From JACVRW01 sp040509755 (GTDB lineage Bacteria; Actinomycetota; Thermoleophilia; Solirubrobacterales; Thermoleophilaceae): 64,000 nt of DNA. Within the stretch, counting starts at the first letter, position 1. Every line of letters begins with the position of its first letter. This document shows, piece after piece, positions 7,449 to 14,255 of this stretch. Made by a program: the position numbers and the translations under genes. The stretch lies in contig JBEVKF010000070.1 in the NCBI GenBank assembly GCA_040509755.1, positions 1 to 64,000 on the forward strand, written 5' to 3'. The notes under the pieces are model-generated. The model saw only the letters and a program-made list of their open reading frames with translations. It did no database searches and was not told the origin of the DNA.

Positions 7449-7600
7449 GTCTCTTCTGCCTGCGCGAGGATGTCTTCGCGGGAAACCTTGCCGACTAGAT
7501 CCGGGTGGTCGGTGCGGAGGTGCTCCTGGGCGTCCTCCCAAAGTGCGTCGTCGTCCTCAGCCTCAACGACGTGGCCGCACACGCAGTTGATCCGCTTCAT
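7445..7600 (-). CDS. DUF1059 small protein
   Basis: 51 residues from an ATG at 7600. The sequence begins MKRINCVCGHVVEAEDD, with a CxCGH motif, then LWEDAQEHLRTDHPDL and a SREDILAQAEE tail, the layout of the DUF1059 family of short actinobacterial proteins. The CxC plus two His residues could bind a metal. Function is unknown. Its 3' end overlaps the SARP stop by four bases, tail to tail. No strong ribosome-binding site was seen. Confidence 0.75.
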   Translation of the reverse strand: MKRINCVCGHVVEAEDDDALWEDAQEHLRTDHPDLVGKVSREDILAQAEET

Positions 7601-7634
7601 GAATGAATTCTAAGCCCCGGCGAGCGCCCTGGGC

Positions 7635-8495
7635 CTACACCCGGCGATAGCGGGCGTCGGCAATCGAGTATCCAGCGAATGCGATCAGGCCGGCCGCGAC
7701 TACGCCGAGGAGGATCGGCCCGTATGACGCTTGGCCGAGCGTTGCTAGCGCTCCGTCAAGGCTCACCGCCTTATGGGGGTCGTAGTCGATGGCGGCACGG
7801 ATGAAGAAGTAGCCGATCAGCACGAACACCACCATGCGCGCGAGGTGGCCGAGAACCCCAAGCGCCGTGAACGTCCGTTCGACGCTCTCGCTCATCGCCT
7901 CGGTCTTCGACTTCTCGAGGAACTTCCGCTTGATTCCCTTGTAGCCCTGCTCGAGGCCGACACCGATCACGATCAAGCCGGCAATCACGACGAGCACCTG
8001 CCCGGCCGGCCAGTCAAGGACGCCTCCGGTCGCCTTGTCCGGGCTGCCCGACCCGCCGCCCGATCCCATCAGGATCGATACCGCAGTCACGCATAACGCC
8101 GCATACCCGATCCCGCTGAAGACGCCGTCGATCCGCTCCTTCGTGTCGTCGCTCGCTTCGGGGCCGTGCCCGATCGCGGCACGCACGAGCCGCCAGATCG
8201 CATAGCCGGCCAGTCCGACAGCCATGAGAATCAGGAGCACCTTCCCAAAGGGTTGCTTCGCGATCGTGTGCAGCGCGCCGTTTTGATTCGCCGTCTTGCC
8301 ACCATCGCCGAGCGCGAGCTTGATGGCGAGGAGTCCGATCACCGCATAGATCACACCTCGGGCGGCGAGGCCGGCACGCGCCAGCCACTCGAACGTTCGG
8401 GTCTGCGCGAAGTCGTCGCCCTTGTCCTGAGCGTCGTCGACCGGTCCGCCTCGCCGGCTCACGTCAGGGGCAATCTCATGAACGTTCTGCGTCAT
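7635..8495 (-). CDS. DUF1206 membrane protein
   Basis: 286 residues. After a polar 35-residue N-terminus come three similar two-helix units. Each begins with a WLARAGLAARGVIYAVIGLLAI-like segment (about 38, 125 and 215) and ends with LVIAGLIVIGVGLEQGYKG-like or AGLIAFAGYSIADARYRRV helices. This is the DUF1206 pattern of six membrane helices in three repeats. The function is not known. The stop is 35 bases from the DUF1059 gene, and the next gene upstream ends directly before its start, so it may be the last gene of the PAP2-kinase-DUF1206 transcript. Confidence 0.85.
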   Translation of the reverse strand: MTQNVHEIAPDVSRRGGPVDDAQDKGDDFAQTRTFEWLARAGLAARGVIYAVIGLLAIKLALGDGGKTANQNGALHTIAKQPFGKVLLILMAVGLAGYAIWRLVRAAIGHGPEASDDTKERIDGVFSGIGYAALCVTAVSILMGSGGGSGSPDKATGGVLDWPAGQVLVVIAGLIVIGVGLEQGYKGIKRKFLEKSKTEAMSESVERTFTALGVLGHLARMVVFVLIGYFFIRAAIDYDPHKAVSLDGALATLGQASYGPILLGVVAAGLIAFAGYSIADARYRRV

Positions 8496-9383
8496 CTAAA
8501 TCGTCTCCCCATCCGGTCGCGGGACGCACACGTTCAGCGCGCGTTCCTCGACCTCGACCTTGAAGTTCTTGACCTTGCTGCGATCGCCGCCGTCGAGCTC
8601 GTACCGCACCTTTTGGTCGAGCTTGACCTCCACCGAGCTGGCTTTCGTGGTTCGGACGAAGGGCGACCGGTTCGGGTCGCCGACCGCCGTGCGGGCGAGC
8701 GTACGCGTCCACTGGAGCAGTCCCTCGGCAGTCACTATCCCGAGCTCGAGCACGCCGTCGTCAGGACGGGCGTCGGGAAACACCTTGACCCCGCCGAAGA
8801 TCTCACCCAGGTTCCCCAGCAGGATGCACGTGGCCCTGCCCTCATACCAATCGGTCCCGTCGACCTTGATCTCGGCCCCGAATCCGCCGTTGCGCAGATT
8901 GCGCGACCCGCTCCAGAGATATGCGGCGCGACCGATTCGCTCCTTGAGGTCGTCGGCGCCGCGAATCATGGCCGCGTCGAAGCCGGCCCCCGCCATTACG
9001 CCGAAGCGCTCCTCTTCGAACCGGCCCACGTCGAGCCTTCGGCGACCGCCGCGGAGTCCCACGGCGACCGCGCCCTTTATGTCCGTCGGTATCCCGAGGT
9101 TGGTCGCGAAGAGGTTTGCGGTGCCTGCCGGAAGAACGGCGAGGCTCGCGTTCGTGCCGGCCAGCACGTCGATGCAGCGCCGGACGGTGCCATCTCCGCC
9201 CCACGCGAAGACAAGCTCAGCACCCTCGTCCAAGGCGCGCTGCACCTGCTCGGACGCCTTCTTGGCCCTCGGCACCTCGTACCAGAGCGGCTTGTCATAG
9301 CCCTCCGTTTCCAAGACGCGACGCAGCTCTGGTAGCCCGCCGTCGAGCGTCTTCGCCGCGTGAGCGACGACCGCGACCTTCAC
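8496..9383 (-). CDS. Diacylglycerol/lipid kinase family protein (DAGK catalytic domain)
   Basis: 295 residues from a GTG at 9383 that overlaps the stop of the upstream PAP2 gene (GTGA). The N-terminal alpha/beta domain carries the nucleotide-binding motif WGGDGTVRRCIDVLAG (about 65-80) and PAGTANLFATNLGIP (about 92-106), both hallmarks of YegS/DgkB-like kinases. The C-terminal beta-sandwich (about 130-290) is complete. The expected activity is ATP-dependent phosphorylation of diacylglycerol or a related lipid. Coupling to a PAP2 phosphatase, which runs the reverse step, suggests that phosphatidate/diacylglycerol balance is set here. Confidence 0.87.
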   Translation of the reverse strand: MKVAVVAHAAKTLDGGLPELRRVLETEGYDKPLWYEVPRAKKASEQVQRALDEGAELVFAWGGDGTVRRCIDVLAGTNASLAVLPAGTANLFATNLGIPTDIKGAVAVGLRGGRRRLDVGRFEEERFGVMAGAGFDAAMIRGADDLKERIGRAAYLWSGSRNLRNGGFGAEIKVDGTDWYEGRATCILLGNLGEIFGGVKVFPDARPDDGVLELGIVTAEGLLQWTRTLARTAVGDPNRSPFVRTTKASSVEVKLDQKVRYELDGGDRSKVKNFKVEVEERALNVCVPRPDGETI

Positions 9384-10195
9384 GCGACGGCCCGCCGCCT
9401 GCGGGCGCGGGCGGATCCAGTAGCCCCAGCGCTGCGCGCCTCGCCGGCCGCCCCCGCTGCGCGCGTGGCAAACAGCAGCACTAGCAGCGCCCCGATCCCG
9501 ATGACGAGCCCCCCAGCTACGTCGAGGGGATGGTGCATCCCGCGGTACATGCGCGCGAAAGCGACGAGAACGGGGATCACGATGGCCACCGCCCACGCAG
9601 AAACGCGTAGGGCTCGGGTCGGGAAGCGCGAGGTCAGCAGCAGCACGAGTCCGACGTAGACGGCAATCGCCGCCGCGGTATGACCGGACGGATAGCTCGC
9701 GTCCGCCGGGAGGCCCTCGAGCCTGTGAACGTGCGGACGGTCGCGGGGAACGGCCAGCGTCGTGACTCGGTACGTCGCCGACTCGACTATCAGCGCAAAG
9801 ACCGCGAAGGCGGCCACGAGCCACTGACGCAGGACGGCAGCGACGATCGCGATCGCGCCGACCAGGATCGGAAGAAGCGGCGCGCCGCCGACCGTCGAGA
9901 ACACCGAGGACGCATCGGTGAGGAAGGGTGTGCGTTCCGCGACGAGCGAGTCGACGAAGCCGTTGTCCGCGCGTCGCAGTCCGCCGGAGTCGAGCAGGAC
10001 GTCGGTCACGACGAACCCGAGCGCAATCGAGACCAGGGCGAGCACCGCGAACCCCGTCAGCAGCGCCGCGACGAAGACGGCGGCTGGGTGCCGGCCGCGC
10101 AGCCGGTCCGCGAAGCGCGCAGCGGGACCGCCGCGTCTTGCGCCCAAAACGGGCACAACGTGATGCCTCGACGACGAGTACGTGCGCGCTTCCAT
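9380..10195 (-). CDS. PAP2-superfamily phosphatase (membrane)
   Basis: 271 residues with about six membrane helices. The three PAP2 phosphatase motifs are in order: VPRDRPHVHR (motif 1), SYPSGHTAA (motif 2) and RMYRGMHHPLDV (motif 3, with the catalytic His and Asp). Likely substrates are phosphatidate, undecaprenyl pyrophosphate or similar lipids. The start ATG at 10195 faces a second PAP2 gene on the plus strand across a 70-base gap. The C-terminus is Ala/Arg-rich and probably cytoplasmic. Confidence 0.87.
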   Translation of the reverse strand: MEARTYSSSRHHVVPVLGARRGGPAARFADRLRGRHPAAVFVAALLTGFAVLALVSIALGFVVTDVLLDSGGLRRADNGFVDSLVAERTPFLTDASSVFSTVGGAPLLPILVGAIAIVAAVLRQWLVAAFAVFALIVESATYRVTTLAVPRDRPHVHRLEGLPADASYPSGHTAAAIAVYVGLVLLLTSRFPTRALRVSAWAVAIVIPVLVAFARMYRGMHHPLDVAGGLVIGIGALLVLLFATRAAGAAGEARSAGATGSARARRRRAVA

Positions 10196-10265
10196 GCGCT
10201 TCCCTCCCGAGCGGCTGGGTACAAAGACTGCGAGTTTGCCCTCCTAGGCCGCTGGCTTCTTACCC

Positions 10266-11171
10266 ATGACCTTGGTCCTCTTACTCATGTTCGCCACCGT
10301 TCTCGCCTCCACGCTGGCCGCGATGATCTGGCGCTGGTCGGGCGCGGCGGGCCCGAACGTACCGTCCACGCTTGGCACGGCGCGCGAGGCCGGCAGGGCG
10401 ATCCGGAGCCATCCGGGTCCCGGCACTGCGCTCGCCAAGAGGCTCGATCCGCGGGTCGCAACCGGCCTCGCGCTCACGCTCGCGCTGGTCGTGATCGTCG
10501 TCGGCGGCCTACTCCTCGGACTGCTGGCCTACCTGGTCCGCGGCAGCGGCGAGCTCGTGCAGCTGGACGAGAGCGTCGCGAATTGGGGCGACCGCCACGC
10601 GTCCGCGTTCTCGACTGACGGCCTCACCGCCATCTCGCATCTCGGCGAGCCGCGCGCGATCGTTGCACTGGCGGTCGTACTGGCCGTCGCCGAGACGGTT
10701 CGTACGCGGAGCGTATGGGTCGTGCCCTTCCTGCTGATCGTGATTGGCGGAAACGGCATCCTCACGACGACGGTCAAAGAGCTCGCCGATCGCGCGCGGC
10801 CTGCCCTGAACCCGATCGCAGAAACGCTCGGTCCGTCGTTCCCCAGCGGCCATTCGTCGTGGTCCGCCGCCTTCTTCGCCGCAGCGGCATTGCTGCTCAC
10901 CCGCGGCCGTCCCCGGCCCGTCCGGGCAGCCATCGCGGGGATCGCGGTCTGGCTCGTCGTCATGGTCGCCGGCAGTCGCGTGCTCCTCGACGTGCACTGG
11001 CTGAGCGATGTGATCGCGGGCCTCGTGCTCGGCACTGCCTGGTTCTCGATCTGCGCCATCGCATTCGGTGGACGTCTACTCAAGTTCGGCGCGACTGCCG
11101 ACGAGGCCGCCCGCGTCGCGACGCGCCACGACGTCGGCCCGGCGGCTTCGCCTGCAGGCTCGAGCCGCTGA
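10266..11171 (+). CDS. PAP2-superfamily phosphatase (second copy, divergent)
   Basis: 301 residues. An N-terminal hydrophobic anchor is followed by a further five to six helices. The PAP2 motifs are KELADRARPALN, SFPSGHSSWSAAF and GSRVLLDVHWLSDV. It is only distantly similar to the neighbour on the other strand, so this is not a recent tandem copy. The longer N-terminus, with a linker at about 30-60, is unusual. The expected role is lipid phosphate hydrolysis at the outer membrane face. Confidence 0.87.
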   Translation: MTLVLLLMFATVLASTLAAMIWRWSGAAGPNVPSTLGTAREAGRAIRSHPGPGTALAKRLDPRVATGLALTLALVVIVVGGLLLGLLAYLVRGSGELVQLDESVANWGDRHASAFSTDGLTAISHLGEPRAIVALAVVLAVAETVRTRSVWVVPFLLIVIGGNGILTTTVKELADRARPALNPIAETLGPSFPSGHSSWSAAFFAAAALLLTRGRPRPVRAAIAGIAVWLVVMVAGSRVLLDVHWLSDVIAGLVLGTAWFSICAIAFGGRLLKFGATADEAARVATRHDVGPAASPAGSSR

Positions 11172-11201
11172 CGGCCCAGTGGGAGAATTGTCTTCCGCCC
11201 C

Positions 11202-11357
11202 ATGACGGAGATCGATGCACGCGCCTTCGACCAGTACAAGGCGGCCGGTTGGGAGCTCGTGGCCGCGGTCTATGAGCGCGTCTGGAGCCCGATAACGAGG
11301 CAGGCCGTCGATCCTCTGCTCGATGCCGCGGGCGCGGCGGCCGCGACGGCTAGGTAG
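11202..11357 (+). pseudogene. N-terminal remnant of a SAM-dependent methyltransferase
   Basis: An ATG at 11202 opens a 51-codon frame, with GWELVAAVYERVWSPITRQAV near residues 16-36 and VDPLLDAAG near 36-44. This is the usual lead-in of class I methyltransferases, just before the SAM-binding motif VLDVxxGxG. The frame stops at TAG 11355-11357, where the motif should begin, and runs into the 3' end of the opposite-strand methyltransferase. I read it as a gene cut off after its first 50 codons. A genuine short protein is less likely. Confidence 0.6.
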
Positions 11358-12171
11358 CGCGCCTTGCCGTGACAGTGAGGACATCGAGCACGAGGATTAG
11401 CGCACCGTCCTCCGTCAACCTGTCCCATTCGGCGACAACGTCGCGCATCAGAGCGTCGCGTTCATGCTCGCTGAGGCTGCCAACCGGCTCTGCGAGCGGC
11501 GTGCTCCAAATGTACTGCCATAGGAAGTCCTCCGGCGAAGGCAGGCGGAGGACCGTTGTGTTGCGGCGCCCCGAGATCTCGCTGAAGCCCGACCCGGCGA
11601 TGAGCTCCTCGAGCTCGTGAGCGTCATCAAGCGAGAACACGACCGACATGAACTTCGCGATCTCCGGCGAAACGTGATTGCCGATGCCGCGCTGAAGGAT
11701 TTGGAACACGGGTGGCATCGGCCCAGGGACGTTCACGATCAGCCGGCCGCCGGGTGCGAGCACCCGGTAGAGCTCGGCCAGCGCGGCGCCTCTGTCCGCG
11801 AAGAACTGCAGGCCCATCTGACACAGCGCAGCGTCATAGGCGGCGTCGGGAAGCTGCATGTCCTCCCCGGCGCCCTCGCGCCATTCGATCGCGACCGGGC
11901 TCGAGAGGGATCGCGCGACGGCGAGCATTCCCGGATTTACATCGAGCGCGGTCACGTGACCTGCGGAGCCGACCTGCTCAGCCGCCAGCCTGGCGACGAC
12001 ACCGGTGCCGCACGCCACGTCGAGCACCCGCTCCCCGGGGCCGAGGAGGGCCGTCTCGACGAGCTCGGTCGCGAGGGGGAGCCCGATCGCGGGCACGAAG
12101 TAGCGCTCGTAGTTCTCCGGCGCGGTTCCCCCGTAGGCGTGGAAGGACGGCGTGGCAACCCGCTCGTTCAT
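11350..12171 (-). CDS. Class I SAM-dependent methyltransferase
   Basis: 273 residues. SAM-binding motif I is VLDVACGTGVVARLA (about 49-63). Motif II is TALDVNPGML and motif III-like is YRVLAPGGRLIVNVPGP. The fold is UbiE/COQ5-like (methyltransferase 11 group). The substrate is unknown. A GAGGAGAG ribosome-binding site is 5 bases from the ATG. It is divergent from a TetR regulator across a 57-base promoter with an inverted repeat, so the regulator probably controls this gene. The 3' end overlaps the methyltransferase remnant by 8 bases. Confidence 0.87.
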   Translation of the reverse strand: MNERVATPSFHAYGGTAPENYERYFVPAIGLPLATELVETALLGPGERVLDVACGTGVVARLAAEQVGSAGHVTALDVNPGMLAVARSLSSPVAIEWREGAGEDMQLPDAAYDAALCQMGLQFFADRGAALAELYRVLAPGGRLIVNVPGPMPPVFQILQRGIGNHVSPEIAKFMSVVFSLDDAHELEELIAGSGFSEISGRRNTTVLRLPSPEDFLWQYIWSTPLAEPVGSLSEHERDALMRDVVAEWDRLTEDGALILVLDVLTVTARRAT

Positions 12172-12184
12172 GGACTCTCCTCGC

Positions 12185-12206
12185 GTTACGTTACACGTAC
12201 CGTAAC
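12185..12206. promoter_or_regulatory. Candidate TetR operator between methyltransferase and TetR genes
   Basis: The divergent promoter has an inverted repeat GTTACG-N10-CGTAAC, with a second partly nested GTTAC-N7-GTAAC pair (12190-12206). A -10-like TACGCT (12216-12221) lies 7 bases before the TetR GTG, which would give a leaderless message. This spacing is typical of an autoregulating TetR site, but binding is inferred. Confidence 0.5.
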
Positions 12207-12228
12207 ACGTTGCACTACGCTGTCAACG

Positions 12229-12861
12229 GTGGGGCGTCCGCGGGTGCACGATGACGAGACGAGGGTCGCGCTGCGGCTTGCGGCGGAGCGACTCGTGGCG
12301 ACGGGGGGCCCCGCCGCGTTCTCGGTACGCGCCGCTGCGGAGGAAGCGGGAACCACCACACGCGCGGTCTACACGCTGTTCGGCTCGGGCGATGGCCTGC
12401 TTGTCGATGCCCTCGCGCAGGCGGCCTTCGAGTTCCTCGCCGATGAGATCGACCAGCTGCTAGAGACCGATGATCCCGCCGAGGACCTGGTCGATGTCGG
12501 CGTGCTCGTCTTCCGCCGCTTGGTCGCGGAGCATCCCGCCCTGTACCGAATCGCGTTCCAGCGGATCGTCCGCAATCTTCGCCCTGGTCCGGAGCTCACC
12601 GCCGCGCGGGAACGAGCGTTTCGCGCGTTGCTCGGGAAGGTGCAGCGCCTCGGCGACGCCGGCGGGCTCGGCGGCAAGCCGGTCCAGGAAGCCGCCGTCG
12701 AGTTCAACGCCATGATGGAGGGTCTCGGCAATGCCGAGCTTCGCGGCGGCGTCTTTAGGAACCTTCCCGCAGGCGACGAGGAACGCGCGTGGCGCAACGC
12801 CCTGACGTCGCTCGTCAATGGCTTCGCGGCGGCAGGTGCGCCTTACAAACAAGCTTGTTAG
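12229..12861 (+). CDS. TetR family transcriptional regulator
   Basis: 210 residues from a GTG at 12229. The N-terminal helix-turn-helix is complete (ALRLAAERLVATGGPAAFSV, then AAEEAGTTTRAVYTLFGSGDGLL, residues about 10-60). The C-terminal ligand domain is all-helical with an AEHPALYRIAFQRIV segment as in the TetR_C_WHG-type group. It probably represses the divergent methyltransferase and itself. The downstream VOC gene begins 39 bases later and may be in the same transcript. Confidence 0.87.
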   Translation: MGRPRVHDDETRVALRLAAERLVATGGPAAFSVRAAAEEAGTTTRAVYTLFGSGDGLLVDALAQAAFEFLADEIDQLLETDDPAEDLVDVGVLVFRRLVAEHPALYRIAFQRIVRNLRPGPELTAARERAFRALLGKVQRLGDAGGLGGKPVQEAAVEFNAMMEGLGNAELRGGVFRNLPAGDEERAWRNALTSLVNGFAAAGAPYKQAC

Positions 12862-12900
12862 CCTCGCCACGTCGGTTCCGGTGCCGCGGAGAGGAGCCCA

Positions 12901-13320
12901 ATGGGGGTCTCGATTCATCACATCGATCTCGCGGTGAGTGACGTCGAGCGCTCGCTCGCCTTCTATCTGGGGCTGCTCGGTCCCTTCGGGATGAAAGAGG
13001 CTGGGCGCTTCCCCACCTATCGCGGCACCGAGGAGGTCGTCTACCTCGCGTTCGGGGACCAGTACCTCGGTCTCCGCCAGGCCGACGGCGGCAAGTACCG
13101 CTACTACGACGTCGGCATGGAGCACCTTGCCTTCTATGTCGAGAAGCGCGAGGACGTGGACGCCGCCCATCGCCTCGCCATCGAGATGGGCGGGAGGATC
13201 CACTTCCCGCCCGAGGAGGACAAGGACATTCCGGGCTTCTACGAGATGTTCGTCTTCGATCCCGACGGCCTGCGCATCGAGGTGGCGTACGGCCCGCCCG
13301 AGCTCGATCCACTTCGGTAA
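12901..13320 (+). CDS. VOC family (glyoxalase/dioxygenase fold) protein
   Basis: 139 residues with a GAGAGGAG ribosome-binding site. The paired beta-alpha-beta-beta-beta modules are clear: IHHIDLAVSDVERSLAFY at the start, MEHLAFYVEKREDVDAAH in the middle and FYEMFVFDPDGLRIEVAY at the end. Metal ligands expected in this fold are the first HH-D region, the mid H and the final E of IEV. The activity could be glyoxalase, fosfomycin-resistance-like or dioxygenase, and the sequence does not decide this. It is followed 9 bases later by an alpha/beta hydrolase. Confidence 0.83.
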   Translation: MGVSIHHIDLAVSDVERSLAFYLGLLGPFGMKEAGRFPTYRGTEEVVYLAFGDQYLGLRQADGGKYRYYDVGMEHLAFYVEKREDVDAAHRLAIEMGGRIHFPPEEDKDIPGFYEMFVFDPDGLRIEVAYGPPELDPLR

Positions 13321-13329
13321 GGGGAGAGC

Positions 13330-14139
13330 ATGGGCGAGCGGGTGAAGGCCGGCGGCGTCGAGCAGTGGGTCGAGCGCCGCGGGGAGGGACCCGACGTCCT
13401 GCTCATCTCGGGACTCGGCGACCCGGCCGAGGCGTGGCAGCCGCAGCTCGACGGGCTGGCGGACCGCTACCGGCTCACAGCCTTCGACAACCGAGGGGTG
13501 GGGCGAACGCCTCTGCACGGCGGGTCGCTGTCGCCGGCCACCATCGCTGACGACGCCGCGGCCCTGCTTGAGGCGCTCGACGTCCCGAGCGCCCACGTTG
13601 CGGGCTTCTCGATGGGGAGCGCGATCGCGCAGGAGCTGGCGCTTCGCCATCCGGGGCTTGTCCGGAGTCTGGTTCTCGTGAGCACCTACGCTCGTGCCGA
13701 CGCCCTCTTTCGCTCCCAGCTCAACACCTGGCGCTGGCTCGTTGAGGTGGCGCCCAGCGAGCGCGCCTTCTTCGAGGCCATGTTCACCTGGGTCTACACG
13801 CCGCGCGCGCACGCGGATGGTTCGGTGGCCGGGATCGTCGAGGAGGCGCTGGCCTTCCCCCACCAGCAGTCCGTCGAGGCCTTTCAAGCGCAGGTCGATG
13901 CCTGCCTCGCACACGACGCGACGGACCGCCTTGCTGAGATCAGCGTCCCAACGCTTGTCGTGGCGGGCGAGCTCGACATCCTCCTCCCGCCGCGCCTGGG
14001 CGAAGCCGTGGCCGCGGCAATGCCGAACGCTCGTTTCGAGGTATGGCCCGGTGAGGCGCACCAGCCCTTCCAGGAGGTCCCGGACGAGTTCAACACCCGG
14101 CTCGACGACTTCTGGCGCGAGGCCGAGGCCGCCGGCTGA
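13330..14139 (+). CDS. Alpha/beta-fold hydrolase
   Basis: 269 residues. The nucleophile elbow is GFSMGS (Ser near residue 97), the oxyanion region LISGLGDPAEAW (about 24-35), the acid Asp in VAGELDILLPP (about 220) and the catalytic His in PGEAHQPF (about 243). The size and layout match 3-oxoadipate enol-lactonase-like and related small-molecule hydrolases. It is in an apparent operon with the VOC gene (9-base gap, GGGGAGAG site). The substrate is unknown. Confidence 0.85.
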   Translation: MGERVKAGGVEQWVERRGEGPDVLLISGLGDPAEAWQPQLDGLADRYRLTAFDNRGVGRTPLHGGSLSPATIADDAAALLEALDVPSAHVAGFSMGSAIAQELALRHPGLVRSLVLVSTYARADALFRSQLNTWRWLVEVAPSERAFFEAMFTWVYTPRAHADGSVAGIVEEALAFPHQQSVEAFQAQVDACLAHDATDRLAEISVPTLVVAGELDILLPPRLGEAVAAAMPNARFEVWPGEAHQPFQEVPDEFNTRLDDFWREAEAAG

Positions 14140-14255
14140 GCATTGGGCGAGCCGTGCACCGCCCATTCCGCCGCTGACCCATGTGTGGTGAAGTACCGGA
14201 CTCGAATGGGAGATATGGGCGTGCGGGCGATAGGGGAGAGTTGAGGCAGGGATAG

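Noticed and set aside
1089..14166. Reading 1-14 kb as an integrative element bounded by tRNA-Val repeats
   Set aside because: No integrase, phage or plasmid genes lie between, and gene style does not change. The repeat is kept only as a low-interest observation.
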